A DNA stretch of 64,000 nt from Novosphingobium sp. PhB165 (GTDB lineage: Bacteria; Pseudomonadota; Alphaproteobacteria; Sphingomonadales; Sphingomonadaceae): the NCBI RefSeq assembly GCF_004341845.1, contig NZ_SLVB01000003.1, positions 124,001-188,000 of the forward strand. Reading direction: 5' to 3'. Position numbers and translations under genes: made by a program. The notes below the pieces were generated by a model, which saw only the letters and a program-made list of their open reading frames with translations, was not told where the DNA came from and did no database searches. Shown here piece after piece: positions 17,032 to 26,524 of the stretch. The stretch's first letter is position 1. The number at the start of each line of letters is the position of its first letter.

Positions 17032-18081
17032 TCAAGCCGGTCCGAACCGCGCCGCCATGTCCACGGTGCCGCGCTTGCCGAGGTGTTCGATATTGACCTC
17101 GCACCACTGCTTCGCCGCCGCCTCGCCCACATCGTGAAGCTTGAGAAGCAGGTGGCGGACGGGCAGCAGCTTGGTCTGCGCGGGCATGGCCGAGAGCGTG
17201 GGCTCGTCATGGATCTCGTGAAGCCGCAGCCGCTCGACCTGGGCGATAAGGCCGTCCTTGGCGCGAGTATGCCCGATCGAGGATTTCAGCAGCAGCAGCC
17301 CCTGCAATTCCTTCCGCATCGACTGGTTGAAGCCGATCTCGGTCAGGCGGTCCACGATCGCCGCGACCCCGCGCGGCGTATCGGGCCGGACTTGCGCATT
17401 GACGGTGATGAGCAGCAGATCGTCGTTCGGACTTTCCAGCACGAGCGGGACCAGCGGCGGATTGGCGCTGTAGCCGCCGTCCCAATAGTCCTTGCCGTCG
17501 ATGGTGACCGGCGGAAAGTAGAGCGGCAGGCAGGCCGAAGCGAGCAGCGCATCGGTGCTCAGGTCCTCGTTGCGGAACAGGCGCAGCCGGCCCGAGCGCG
17601 CGTTGGTGGCCGAAATGAACAGTTGCGGCGCATTTTCGCTGCGGATGGCGTCGAAATCGACATGCGTCTCGATCACCTTGCGCAGGATCTCCTGCATCTC
17701 GCGGCCAAGTTCGGGCGAGGCATGGGTCATGCCGATGTCGCCGAACACCGTGGTCCACCACGAAGAGACTGCGCGGGAGGTCTGCGGGAAAGCCTCGATC
17801 ATCGGGATCAGCGGCCCGGCTTCGCGCCCCGAGCGGTTGAGTTCCTTCCAGAAGGCCCGCAGCCGCTCACGCGCCTCCTCGCGTCCGCCGGAAACGAGGC
17901 CGGAGACCAGCACGGCCGCGTTCATGGCCCCCGCGCTCGCCCCGCTGAGCGCGCCGATGTTCAGCCGCTCGTCCTGCAACAGGCCGTCGAGCACGCCCCA
18001 GGTGAAAGCGCCATGGGCGCCCCCGCCCTGAAGCGCGAGATCGAGGCTGGGGATGGGCTTTTCCTTGGAAAACATGCCCAT
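17032..18081 (-). CDS. Patatin-like phospholipase
   Basis: Serine lipid acyl hydrolase of about 349 aa. The catalytic machinery is complete: oxyanion loop GGGAHG (19-24), nucleophile elbow GASAG with S49, and DGGYSANPP carrying the catalytic Asp (about residue 205). There is no signal peptide, so it is probably cytoplasmic or membrane-associated; some members are exported effectors, but nothing here suggests a secretion system. I chose the ATG at 18081 because longer in-frame starts run into the upstream SDR gene. The 13-nt gap to that gene suggests one transcript. Confidence 0.88.
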   Translation of the reverse strand: MGMFSKEKPIPSLDLALQGGGAHGAFTWGVLDGLLQDERLNIGALSGASAGAMNAAVLVSGLVSGGREEARERLRAFWKELNRSGREAGPLIPMIEAFPQTSRAVSSWWTTVFGDIGMTHASPELGREMQEILRKVIETHVDFDAIRSENAPQLFISATNARSGRLRLFRNEDLSTDALLASACLPLYFPPVTIDGKDYWDGGYSANPPLVPLVLESPNDDLLLITVNAQVRPDTPRGVAAIVDRLTEIGFNQSMRKELQGLLLLKSSIGHTRAKDGLIAQVERLRLHEIHDEPTLSAMPAQTKLLPVRHLLLKLHDVGEAAAKQWCEVNIEHLGKRGTVDMAARFGPA

Positions 18082-18094
18082 GCGCGCCGACAGA

Positions 18095-18844
18095 TCAGTT
18101 CTGCGGCGCGTTGAGAGTGGCGAAAGTCTCGGCGTAGCGACCCTCCGCCTCGGCATTGCGCAGGAAGGCGAGGCGCTGCACGCCAATCAGGCCCGGCGTC
18201 GGCTCCTGCGCGAAGAGGCTCATCACCTCGTCGATGAAATCGCCAAGCGGCATGTAGCCTTCGCGGGTCGACTGGCCGGGCGTCAGTTCGGTCTGCACCG
18301 CTGGCGGGGCCAGTTCGATGACTTCGACTTTGCCCGCCAGCGCGAGGCGCAGCGAATCGGACCAGGAATGGATCGCCGCCTTGGTCGCCGAATAGACCGC
18401 CGCGCGCACCAGCGGCACGAACGCCAGCCCCGAACTGACATTGACGATCGCCGCGTCAGGCTGAGCCGAAAGATGCTCGACCAGCGCATCGGTCAGGCGG
18501 ATCGGCCCGAGCAGGTTGGTGACCACACAGGCTTCCGCCACGGCAAGATCGCGCGGAGCAGAAACATCCTCCAGCGGCATGATCCCGGCATTGTTGACCA
18601 GCACGTTGAGCGCCGGGAACTTCGCCAGCACGTCCTGCACGAAAGTCCGGATCGCGCCTTCATCGGTCACATCGAGCGCCGCCGCGTGGATGTTCGCGCG
18701 GCCCTTGGCCGTCTCTTCCAGACTGGCCAACGTGCGCCCGGTCACGATCACGACATTGCCCGCGTCATGCCAGCGCTGCGCCAGTTCGCGTCCAATGCCG
18801 GAGCCGCCGCCAGTGAGAAGAATGGTGTTGCCGCTGGTCTTCAT
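18095..18844 (-). CDS. Short-chain dehydrogenase/reductase (DltE-like)
   Basis: NAD(P)-dependent oxidoreductase of 249 aa with the classical SDR set: cofactor loop TGGGSGIG (11-18), NNAG (84-87), catalytic S138, and Y151-x3-K155. The short sequence and SDR subtype resemble DltE/YbbO-like oxidoreductases, but the substrate is unknown. AAGGAG lies 9 nt before the ATG at 18844, fixing the start. The patatin gene follows after 13 nt, so the pair may act together on lipids; that is inference from position only. Confidence 0.88.
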   Translation of the reverse strand: MKTSGNTILLTGGGSGIGRELAQRWHDAGNVVIVTGRTLASLEETAKGRANIHAAALDVTDEGAIRTFVQDVLAKFPALNVLVNNAGIMPLEDVSAPRDLAVAEACVVTNLLGPIRLTDALVEHLSAQPDAAIVNVSSGLAFVPLVRAAVYSATKAAIHSWSDSLRLALAGKVEVIELAPPAVQTELTPGQSTREGYMPLGDFIDEVMSLFAQEPTPGLIGVQRLAFLRNAEAEGRYAETFATLNAPQN

Positions 18845-18986
18845 GGGGGGACACTCCTTTGCCGGGAAATATCGGTGTAATCGCAAATTCTGTGCAGGAA
18901 AGCCGCCATAACGGGTTTCGATGACGCTGCGGTGCACGGGGATTGATCGCAGTGCACTTTTCCGCCGCGTCCAAGCCCGCTAGGGG

Positions 18987-19691
18987 ATGCGGCAACTTCC
19001 TTCGAATTCAGGGCCCTCTCGCTTGCTGCGCATCACTGCCAAAGTCATCGTCTGGTTCGTCGCGATCAGCGTGGGGCTGACCGTGCTCTATCGCTTCGTG
19101 CCGCCGCCGGTGACGGTAACGATGCTGTCCGACGGCAACGGCATCACCAAGGACTGGCAGCCGCTGAGCCGGATCGACCGCAACATGCCCGCCGCCGCCA
19201 TCGCCGCCGAGGACGGAAAGTTCTGCACGCACAATGGCTTCGACACTGACGCCATCGAGAAAGCCTTCGAACGCAATGCCGCCGGCGGACGTCTGCGCGG
19301 CGGTTCGACGATCAGCCAGCAAACCGCCAAGAACGTGTTCCTGTGGCAGGGCGAAGGCTGGACGCGCTACATTCGCAAGGGCTTCGAGGTCTGGTTCACC
19401 TTCCTGATCGAATCGCTGTGGGACAAGCGGCGAATCATGGAAGTCTACCTCAACGTCGCCGAGACCGGCATCGGCACCTACGGCGTGGAAGCCGGCGCCC
19501 AGCGCTACTACGGCAAATCGGCCACCAACCTCACCCCGATCGAGGCCGCGCGCATCGCCGCCGCCCTGCCCAGCCCCAAGACCCGCGACGTCAAGAACCC
19601 CTCCGGCTTCACCCGCCGTTACGGCAACACGATTGCCGCGCGCATCGGCACGGTGAAACGCGCCGGCTTCGATTCCTGCGTCTACGAGTAA
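18987..19691 (+). CDS. mtgA: Monofunctional peptidoglycan glycosyltransferase MtgA
   Basis: Polymerises lipid II into glycan strands at the inner membrane. It has 234 aa: a membrane anchor (about 15-36), then a GT51 domain with AAIAAEDGKFCTHNGFD (catalytic E75), RGGSTISQQTAKNVFLW, the second Glu region KRRIMEVYLNVAETG and GVEAGAQRYYGKSA. There is no transpeptidase domain, so it is the monofunctional type. Length and motif order match the family. Confidence 0.94.
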   Translation: MRQLPSNSGPSRLLRITAKVIVWFVAISVGLTVLYRFVPPPVTVTMLSDGNGITKDWQPLSRIDRNMPAAAIAAEDGKFCTHNGFDTDAIEKAFERNAAGGRLRGGSTISQQTAKNVFLWQGEGWTRYIRKGFEVWFTFLIESLWDKRRIMEVYLNVAETGIGTYGVEAGAQRYYGKSATNLTPIEAARIAAALPSPKTRDVKNPSGFTRRYGNTIAARIGTVKRAGFDSCVYE

Positions 19692-19706
19692 GGCGAAAGC
19701 CTCCGC

Positions 19707-20117
19707 TCACTTCGCGCGGGCGGGTTTCTTCGCAAAGTTGAGTTCGATTGCGGCGCGGACCAGTACGGTCAGCGCCGCTTCATCGACCGTCTCGCCTTCA
19801 TGGAAATCGATGGCCCGGCGCACATTGCCGTCCAGACTGGAATTGAACAGCCCCGCCGGATCCGGAAGCGAGGCGCCCTTGGCGAAGGTCATCTTCACCA
19901 CCGCCTTGTAAGTCTCGCCCGTGCAGATGATGCCGGAGCGCGACCAGACCGGCACGCCGCGCCATTTCCATTCCTCGACGATCCCCGGATCGGCCTTGAG
20001 CACGATCGAGCGAAGACGCGCCAGCGTTTCGCCGCGCCAGTCGTCCAGTTCCGCGATCCGCGCATCGATGAGCCGCGAAGGCTCCGCTCCGTCGCCATTT
20101 CCGCTCATTTGCGTCAC
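19707..20117 (-). CDS. DUF1801 domain protein
   Basis: Small cytoplasmic protein of 136 aa with the YdhG/DUF1801 pattern: EWKWRGVPVWSRSGIICTGETYKAVVKMTFAKGA in the middle and FNSSLDGNVRRAIDFHEG towards the end. The domain is shared with YdeI/OmpD-associated and frataxin-like fold proteins; no biochemical function is established. It converges on mtgA with 15 nt between stops. A second ATG lies at 20106. Confidence 0.8.
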   Translation of the reverse strand: MTQMSGNGDGAEPSRLIDARIAELDDWRGETLARLRSIVLKADPGIVEEWKWRGVPVWSRSGIICTGETYKAVVKMTFAKGASLPDPAGLFNSSLDGNVRRAIDFHEGETVDEAALTVLVRAAIELNFAKKPARAK

Positions 20118-20202
20118 GCTCCCGCCATTCAGTCGCAGGGACGCAGGCTAGGCCAGCCGCCCACATTTCCGCAAGGCCCACGGCGCATTGGCACCCACGC
20201 AC

Positions 20203-20234
20203 AAAAAAGGGGAGAGAACCGAAGTTCCCTCCCC
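20203..20234 (-). terminator. Rho-independent terminator of the TonB-dependent receptor gene
   Basis: GGGGAGAGAAC / GTTCCCTCCCC pairs over 11 positions with one mismatch around a CGAA tetraloop. On the minus strand it is followed by a run of six T. It lies about 30 nt past the receptor stop. Confidence 0.85.
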
Positions 20235-20265
20235 TCCCCTGTTTCGCGTGACGCGAATGTCGGGA

Positions 20266-22902
20266 TCAGAAGCCCATGGTGATAGTGCCGCTGACGGTGC
20301 GCGGCGCACCGATGTAGGCGGTCGGGACCGACGCCCCCGACGTATTCGACGTGAAGCCGCCGACATAAAACTTGTCGAACAGGTTGGTCACGTTGAGCTG
20401 CAGGTAGGTCTGGTCGTTCAGACCAAGGAACCCAAGCTTCACCTTCGCATCAAGATCGACCACGTTATAGGCCGGAGTCTTGGCGCCATAGACCGTGTAC
20501 GGATAAGTCACAGTCGCGTTGTTCAGCGTGTAAGTCGGGGTAATCGGGATGTTCTGGTCGTTCACGTAACGCGGACCAGTGCGCTTGGCCTGTACGCCCA
20601 GCGTGACAGGGCCCAGATTGCCCTGGATACGACCACCGAACATGTAGGTCGGAGCACCGCCTTCGCGCTTGCCAGCAGTCAGGTAGTAGATCGGATCGCC
20701 GACAACCTGGCACTTGCCGATACCGGTCGATGCGCCGGCAAGGACATTGGCCTGGGTGCATTCGCCCGACTGGACGTTGTCCTGAATCTTCGACTTCAGC
20801 ACCGAGCCGAAGATGTTGAAGGACACTTCAGGGATCGGCGCATAGCCGATGCTGCCGTCGAGGCCGTACTTGTGAACCTTGCCGAGGTTACGATAGATCG
20901 TCGTGTCGAGGATCGGATCGTACGAAGAGGCAAGACGGTTGTCGAACCAGGTGTACCAGGCCGAGATTTGGGCCTGAACCTTGCCCGAGATATACCGCGC
21001 GCCGATGTCGAGGTTGTCGGTGGTTTCGGGCTTCGGCATAGCCTGCTGCGAAGTGAAGCCCAGCGACTGGTACAGGTTGTCGGTGCCCGGAACCTGCATC
21101 CCCTTCGTGTAGTTGGCGTACACGCTGACCTTGTCGATAACCGAGAAGTTCAGGCCGGCGGTCGGCAGGATCTTGTGGAAGTTGTAGTTGCGCTTGGTCG
21201 GCGCGACGTAAGTCGGGTTGGCTGCCAGGAAGGTTGCCTGCGACGCCTCGTCGTTGAAGCAATCGACAAAGCTGCCGCCCGCTTCAGTCACGCACATATT
21301 GTTGAGACGGCGCGAGAACCAGGGCGAACGCACGCCGAGGTTGACGGTCAGACGCTTGTCGATGAATTCGCCGCGGTACTCACCCGAAACCTGGTTGAGC
21401 ATGGCGATCGACTTGCGATTGCGCTTCTGGATCGGATCACCCGATGCGTCGAGAATCGGATTATCTTCGGGGAAGTATTCCGAAGTCAGGCCGTTCTGGC
21501 GCACAAACGCTGCTTCACCGGTCTGGCGGTGACGACCGTAGTCGAGCGAGTAGTTCAGACGGAAGGTCTGACCATCGATCGGGTTCCAGATCAGGTTGGC
21601 GATGACGCCAAAGCGGTTGGTCTTGGTTTCGCTGGGCGCGTAAACCGTAACGCTGTCAAGCGTGTCGCCGTCGCCATTGAGATCGACGCCGCCGAAGTAG
21701 GGCTTGCCGCCGATGTAACCAAAGATGCTCTGACCGGCCTTGGTCTTGTAGAAGCCTTCATAGCCGGTAACCGCGCCAAGACCGCCATTGGCCTTGGTGT
21801 ACTGGTAGCTCGGGTCCACGGTCAGGGAGAGCGTGTCCGAAAGCGTGAAGCGCGAATTGATACGGATGCTGCCCGTGTTCGACGGATTGTAGCTCTCGTC
21901 GTAGCGGGTGCCGCAGCTATTGGGCGAATCGGTGACGCCGGCCCTCGCCGCAGCCACCTTGCAGGGCGCAACGATGTAATCGCGCTCATCCCGCGTGGTG
22001 GGGAAACGATTGGACGTGGCCGAACCAACGACACGGTCGGAAATCGACACAGTCTGGTTCGGCGCCGTGCCGTTGACCGTGATGAGGGTGGAATCGGTGC
22101 GCAGCGGCATCGACGAGAAGTTGCGATTGCGGTTGACGTTGTAGTTACCGGCAATGGAGATGAAGTCGCCATTGTCGCCCAGCGGCTGGTAAATCTTGGC
22201 GTTGAACTGCGACTTGTTCGTCTTGCTGTAAGGCATGAACGGATTTTCGTTCTCGGCGTGGCTGGCCGAGATCCAGGCGCGGGTGCCGATCGAGGTGAAC
22301 GTGCCGGTGTCGACAACGCCGAACATACGGAAGTAGCCGTATTCACCGACCGAACCGCTGGTGCTGACGTGGAAGTCTTCGGTGGGGTTGCGGCTCTTGT
22401 AGTTCACGGTCGAACCCGAAGCGGCGGCGGTCGGGCTGTCGACGTCGGTCGTGCCGAGGTTGACGTTGACCTGCTCGATCAGCTCGGGGTCAAGCTGCTG
22501 GTTCGAATACTGCGCGTAGTTGCCGGTATCGTTGAGCGGAATACCGTCGAACGTCAGCGAGATACGGCTGGCGTCAAAACCACGGATATTCAGCGTGCCG
22601 CCCGACGAACCGTAAGGATCGTTGTTCTGGAAGCTGACGCCGGGGACGAGGTTGATGACCTCCATCACGGTCTGGCCCGCACGCTGCGTGGCGATCAGAT
22701 CCTGCGTGATGACCTGCTTGGTCTTGGTCGTATCCGGCAGCTTGACGCCGCCGATTTGACGCGGCGCATTGCCGGTGACGACAATGGTGCCTTCTTCGAA
22801 TTGCGACGAACCGGTCGACTGGGCGAGAGCCGGCATCGCGAGGAACGCTGCGCCGACGGCAAGCGTGCTGGTCGCGGTGGAGAGAACGGAATGGAACTTC
22901 AT
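20266..22902 (-). CDS. TonB-dependent receptor
   Basis: Outer-membrane gated transporter of about 878 aa. A signal peptide (LAVGAAFLAMPALAQ) is followed by a TonB-box-like EEGTIVVTGNAPR, a plug domain (about 50-165: LIATQRAGQTVMEVINLVPGV, FDASRISLTFDGIPLND) and a long beta-barrel ending in VSGTITMGF. It resembles receptors for iron complexes or other large solutes found in many copies in sphingomonads. No siderophore, heme or sugar-use genes adjoin it, so the ligand is unknown. The start at 22902 is set by the signal peptide and an AGGGGG sequence before the ATG. Confidence 0.92.
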   Translation of the reverse strand: MKFHSVLSTATSTLAVGAAFLAMPALAQSTGSSQFEEGTIVVTGNAPRQIGGVKLPDTTKTKQVITQDLIATQRAGQTVMEVINLVPGVSFQNNDPYGSSGGTLNIRGFDASRISLTFDGIPLNDTGNYAQYSNQQLDPELIEQVNVNLGTTDVDSPTAAASGSTVNYKSRNPTEDFHVSTSGSVGEYGYFRMFGVVDTGTFTSIGTRAWISASHAENENPFMPYSKTNKSQFNAKIYQPLGDNGDFISIAGNYNVNRNRNFSSMPLRTDSTLITVNGTAPNQTVSISDRVVGSATSNRFPTTRDERDYIVAPCKVAAARAGVTDSPNSCGTRYDESYNPSNTGSIRINSRFTLSDTLSLTVDPSYQYTKANGGLGAVTGYEGFYKTKAGQSIFGYIGGKPYFGGVDLNGDGDTLDSVTVYAPSETKTNRFGVIANLIWNPIDGQTFRLNYSLDYGRHRQTGEAAFVRQNGLTSEYFPEDNPILDASGDPIQKRNRKSIAMLNQVSGEYRGEFIDKRLTVNLGVRSPWFSRRLNNMCVTEAGGSFVDCFNDEASQATFLAANPTYVAPTKRNYNFHKILPTAGLNFSVIDKVSVYANYTKGMQVPGTDNLYQSLGFTSQQAMPKPETTDNLDIGARYISGKVQAQISAWYTWFDNRLASSYDPILDTTIYRNLGKVHKYGLDGSIGYAPIPEVSFNIFGSVLKSKIQDNVQSGECTQANVLAGASTGIGKCQVVGDPIYYLTAGKREGGAPTYMFGGRIQGNLGPVTLGVQAKRTGPRYVNDQNIPITPTYTLNNATVTYPYTVYGAKTPAYNVVDLDAKVKLGFLGLNDQTYLQLNVTNLFDKFYVGGFTSNTSGASVPTAYIGAPRTVSGTITMGF

Positions 22903-23262
22903 CTTAGCCCCCTGGAGCCTTGAGAGTGGGATTGACGCAATGATGCGGAAGGTTTTGCCCCGCCACAGGTTTGCTGCGGCTGCTAAGAGCAGTGCAATAT
23001 GACAACTCCCTGACACGCGGGATTCATTTCTATCGGGGGCGATGCAATTTTTCCGCAACGTGACAGATTGAGCGCGATGGACTCGTGCATTTCCTTGTTT
23101 TTCGGCGATTCATGGAAATATTTTTGCCCGCTCCGTGCGATAAAAATGTCACGCGCAATATTGTTTCAACATGCCGCACTGCGGTATGAGCGACCTCGAT
23201 GTGCATGACATGTTACGACATCGCTTGATGCATTTGCGGTGCCTGTGCGAGACACGCGGTCC
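22903..23262. promoter_or_regulatory. Divergent intergenic region with operator-like palindrome
   Basis: About 360 nt between the divergent receptor and CDF genes with no gene. It contains one clear inverted repeat at 23170-23188: CATGCCGC and GCGGTATG around ACT, with one mismatch between the arms. The surroundings are AT-richer than the coding sequence. It could be an operator for the metal exporter (about 75 nt before its ATG), but I do not recognise it as a Zur, Fur or MerR-type site. Confidence 0.35.
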
Positions 23263-24279
23263 ATGGGCGTCGCACACAACCACCAGGGCCATAATCACGG
23301 CCACCAGCACCACGATCATGGTCATCATCATCACGGGCCGGGTGATGGGCACGGCCATGGACATAGCCATGGGGGCCACCACCATGGCCATCATCACTCC
23401 CTGCCGAGCAACATAGGCAGGGCTTTCGCTCTCGCGGTCGGGCTCAATCTCATCTTCGTGGTGGCGGAAGTGACCGCCGGTTTCCTCAGCGACTCGATGG
23501 CCCTGCTTGCCGATGCGGGTCACAATCTGTCGGACGTGCTCTCGCTCCTGCTCGCCTGGGCTGCCAGCGTGCTCGCTTCGCGGCCGCCGACGGAGCGCTT
23601 TACATACGGGCTGAAAAGCTCCTCGATTCTTGCCGCCATCGCCAATGCCGCGCTGTTGTGGGTGGCGATTGGCGCAATCCTGGTCGAAACGATCCGCCGC
23701 TTCGCCGAGCCAGCACCCGTCGCGGGAACCACCATGATCGTGGTTGCCGCGCTGGGCATCGCGGTGAATGCGCTTTCCGCGCTGCTGTTCGCCAAGGGCA
23801 GCAAGACCGACCTCAACTTGCGCGCCGCTTTCGTGCATCTGATGGCCGACGCAGCGGTTTCTGCCGGGGTGGTTATCGCCGGCCTCGTCATTGTCTGGAC
23901 CGGCTGGAGCCTTGTCGATCCGATCGCCTCACTGGTCATCACCGCCGTCATCGGCTGGTCGAGCTGGAGCCTGCTGCGCGAATCGCTGCGGATGGGCATG
24001 ATGGCCGTGCCCGAGAGCATCGACATCGGCGCCGTGCGCGGCTTCCTGGAAGCCCGCCCCGGCGTGGAGCGCGTCCACGACCTTCACGTCTGGCCGATGA
24101 GCACGACCGAGACCGCGCTTACCGCGCACCTCGTCATGCCCGAGGGCCAGCCCGGCGACGCTTTCCTGCAGCAGCTTGCCCATGACCTTGAGCACGATTT
24201 CCGCATCGGCCACCCGACCATCCAGATCGAAACCGAGGCCGAATGCGTGTGTTCGCTGGAAAGCGAATCCGTCGTCTGA
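23263..24279 (+). CDS. Cation diffusion facilitator (ZitB/CzcD-like Zn/Cd exporter)
   Basis: Inner-membrane metal-proton antiporter of about 338 aa. The first 45 residues are a very His-rich metal-binding tail with HxH repeats. Six membrane helices follow, with the metal site pair DAGHNLSD in helix 2 and HLMADAAVS in helix 5 (the HxxxD-type sites of zinc exporters), then a C-terminal cytoplasmic domain with HDLHVWPMS. The His/Asp site composition favours Zn2+ (and Cd2+, Co2+) over Mn2+. The start is taken at ATG 23263; an upstream GTG at 23239 is possible. Confidence 0.92.
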   Translation: MGVAHNHQGHNHGHQHHDHGHHHHGPGDGHGHGHSHGGHHHGHHHSLPSNIGRAFALAVGLNLIFVVAEVTAGFLSDSMALLADAGHNLSDVLSLLLAWAASVLASRPPTERFTYGLKSSSILAAIANAALLWVAIGAILVETIRRFAEPAPVAGTTMIVVAALGIAVNALSALLFAKGSKTDLNLRAAFVHLMADAAVSAGVVIAGLVIVWTGWSLVDPIASLVITAVIGWSSWSLLRESLRMGMMAVPESIDIGAVRGFLEARPGVERVHDLHVWPMSTTETALTAHLVMPEGQPGDAFLQQLAHDLEHDFRIGHPTIQIETEAECVCSLESESVV

Positions 24280-24412
24280 AATCGGCGCCCTGAATTCGGT
24301 CTGGCGTGCTCGGTCCGCGCCAAGCGACAATAAGGTACAATAAACCCGATTGCGGCAGGCGGGCCGACGTTTAGGAATCGTGTCCATCTTTGATTGCACG
24401 GACATATCCGCG

Positions 24413-24994
24413 ATGAAACGTCGACACTCCGCCCGCCTCATGCTTTCCGCAGCGCTTGCTTGCGCCTTGCTGCCCGGCCTTGCCCATGCCGACACCAAGA
24501 GTGACCTTGAGGCGCGCTACGCGGCACTCAAGACCGCCATGGACACGCGCGAGCCGGACGACATCAAGCCTTTCCTGACGCCTGACTTCAAGCGCACCGA
24601 TCTTGGCGGCAATTCCATGAACGCCGATGACATGATCGAGCGCCTTGCGAATATTCCCGTCGATCCGAGCCGCAAGTCGACCAACACGATCACCTCGGTC
24701 ACCGTCAATGGCCAGACCGCCGAAGTCGAGCAGCGCCAGGACGCCTCCGACAACCGGCAGGGCCGTGACGGCGAAACCCATCAGATCGCGATGAGCGAGC
24801 TGTCGCACGATACCTGGGTCCAGACAGACAAGGGATGGCTGCTCAAGTCCACCGAGACCGAGCAGATGACGATTTCCCGCGACGGTCAGGTCGTGCGCAC
24901 CATGAAGAAGGGCGATCCGATGCCTCCGCGTGGCGGGCGCGGCGGTCCCGGTGGCGGCCGCATGGGCCCGCCCCCTTCTGACGGAAACAACTGA
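24413..24994 (+). CDS. Exported NTF2-like (SnoaL/DUF4440-type) protein
   Basis: Periplasmic protein of about 193 aa. A signal peptide (LMLSAALACALLPGLAHA) ends at about residue 27. A roughly 120-residue alpha+beta domain follows that fits the NTF2-like fold: LEARYAALKTAMDTREPDDIKPFLTPDFKRTD at its start and TWVQTDKGWLLKSTETE at its end. A Gly/Pro/Arg-rich tail (about 170-193) closes it. I do not recognise a specific family or activity; no catalytic residues stand out. It shares a bidirectional terminator with clpX. Confidence 0.7.
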   Translation: MKRRHSARLMLSAALACALLPGLAHADTKSDLEARYAALKTAMDTREPDDIKPFLTPDFKRTDLGGNSMNADDMIERLANIPVDPSRKSTNTITSVTVNGQTAEVEQRQDASDNRQGRDGETHQIAMSELSHDTWVQTDKGWLLKSTETEQMTISRDGQVVRTMKKGDPMPPRGGRGGPGGGRMGPPPSDGNN

Positions 24995-25050
24995 GAAGCG
25001 ACCATGCGCCCCGGCTGCCCGGCCGGTGAGCCGGGGCGCAATTCCGGACA

Positions 25051-25094
25051 ACGAAAAGGGCCCGCCCGGATAATCCGGACGGGCCCTTTTCGTT
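25051..25094. terminator. Strong bidirectional terminator
   Basis: ACGAAAAGGGCCCG / CGGGCCCTTTTCGT pair over 14 bp, continued by CCGGA / TCCGG after one mismatch, with a TAA loop. Both flanks give T runs in the direction of the incoming gene (NTF2-like gene on plus, clpX on minus). Confidence 0.92.
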
Positions 25095-25113
25095 TTGATC
25101 CTGGCAGCAGCGC

Positions 25114-26376
25114 TTAGGCTGCGGCTTCGGCCTTGTCGCCCTTGAGCACGCGGACGGGTTCCTTGCGGCCCTCCACCACGTCCTTGTCGACGACGACTTC
25201 GGCGATATCGCCTTCGGTCGGCAGGTCGAACATGGTGTCGAGCAGCAGCCCTTCCACGATCGAACGCAGGCCGCGCGCGCCGGTCTTGCGGTCGATGGCC
25301 TTCTGGGCGATCGCCTCAAGCGCCTCGTCCGTGAAGGTCAGTTCCACGTCTTCCAGCTCGAACAGCTTGGCGTACTGCTTGATCAGCGCGTTGCGCGGCT
25401 CTTTCAGGATCTTGACCAGCGCCTCGATGTCGAGGTCGTTCAGGGTCGCGATCACCGGCAGACGGCCGACGAACTCGGGAATCAGGCCGAACTTGAGCAG
25501 ATCTTCCGGCTCCGCCTTCTGGAGCAGTTCGCCCACGCGGCGCTTGTCCGGATCGGCGACATGCGCGCCGAAACCGATCGAACGCTTCTGGAGGCGGTCG
25601 GCAATGATCTTCTCAAGACCCGCGAAGGCGCCGCCGCAGATGAACAGGATGTTGGTCGTGTCCACCTGCAGGAATTCCTGCTGCGGGTGCTTGCGGCCGC
25701 CCTGCGGCGGAACCGATGCGGTGGTGCCTTCCATCAGCTTCAGCAGCGCCTGCTGCACGCCCTCGCCCGAAACGTCGCGCGTAATCGACGGATTCTCTGC
25801 CTTGCGGCTGATCTTGTCGATTTCGTCGATGTAGACGATGCCGTGCTGCGCCTTCTCGACGTTGTAGTCGGAAGCCTGGAGCAGCTTGAGGATGATGTTC
25901 TCCACGTCCTCGCCCACGTAACCGGCTTCGGTCAGCGTGGTGGCGTCGGCCATGGTGAAGGGCACGTCGAACGTCTTGGCGAGCGTCTGCGCGAGCAGCG
26001 TCTTGCCCGAACCGGTCGGCCCGACGAGCAGGATGTTCGACTTCGAAAGCTCGACGTCGCCCTGCTTGCCGCTGTGCTTCAGCCGCTTGTAGTGGTTGTG
26101 CACCGCCACCGACAGCACGCGCTTCGCGCGGTCCTGCCCGATCACGTAGTCGTTCAGCGTCTCGCAGATGTCACGGGGAGACGGCACGCCGCCGTCCTTT
26201 TTACCCGCAATCCCGGCCTTGGTTTCCTCGCGAATGATGTCGTTGCAGAGCTCGACACATTCGTCGCAGATGAAGACCGTGGGGCCCGCGATCAGCTTGC
26301 GCACTTCGTGCTGCGACTTGCCGCAGAAGCTGCAGTAGAGGGTGCTTTTCGCGTCAGATCCGCTCAATTTCGTCAT
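25114..26376 (-). CDS. clpX: ATP-dependent Clp protease ATP-binding subunit ClpX
   Basis: AAA+ unfoldase that feeds substrates to ClpP. It has 420 aa with an N-terminal zinc-binding domain (C15, C18, C37, C40), Walker A GPTGSGKT (119-126), Walker [11 protein letters not shown], the ClpP-contact loop region around IGFGAHV (IGF motif) and sensor 2 near GARGLRSI. In alphaproteobacteria ClpXP degrades CtrA, linking it to ChpT elsewhere in this window. It lies 148 nt downstream of clpP on the same strand. Confidence 0.97.
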   Translation of the reverse strand: MTKLSGSDAKSTLYCSFCGKSQHEVRKLIAGPTVFICDECVELCNDIIREETKAGIAGKKDGGVPSPRDICETLNDYVIGQDRAKRVLSVAVHNHYKRLKHSGKQGDVELSKSNILLVGPTGSGKTLLAQTLAKTFDVPFTMADATTLTEAGYVGEDVENIILKLLQASDYNVEKAQHGIVYIDEIDKISRKAENPSITRDVSGEGVQQALLKLMEGTTASVPPQGGRKHPQQEFLQVDTTNILFICGGAFAGLEKIIADRLQKRSIGFGAHVADPDKRRVGELLQKAEPEDLLKFGLIPEFVGRLPVIATLNDLDIEALVKILKEPRNALIKQYAKLFELEDVELTFTDEALEAIAQKAIDRKTGARGLRSIVEGLLLDTMFDLPTEGDIAEVVVDKDVVEGRKEPVRVLKGDKAEAAA

Positions 26377-26524
26377 TTTCCGTCTTTAGGCCATTTCCAG
26401 GCGACTCGTCGAGTCTACCTTGGACGGGGCCGGTTTTGCAATCCTAGCCCGATATGGGTACCCCGAGAACCATTGCAAAGAACTGAAGGTCGATACCCGC
26501 AGGCACCGACCTTCCGCGTCATGC

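Noticed and set aside
20188..22923. 911-codon open frame antisense to the TonB-dependent receptor
   Set aside because: It mirrors the receptor gene exactly, encodes Arg/Val/Asp-rich sequence without domains and owes its length to the third-position GC bias of the real gene. The receptor has signal peptide, plug and barrel.
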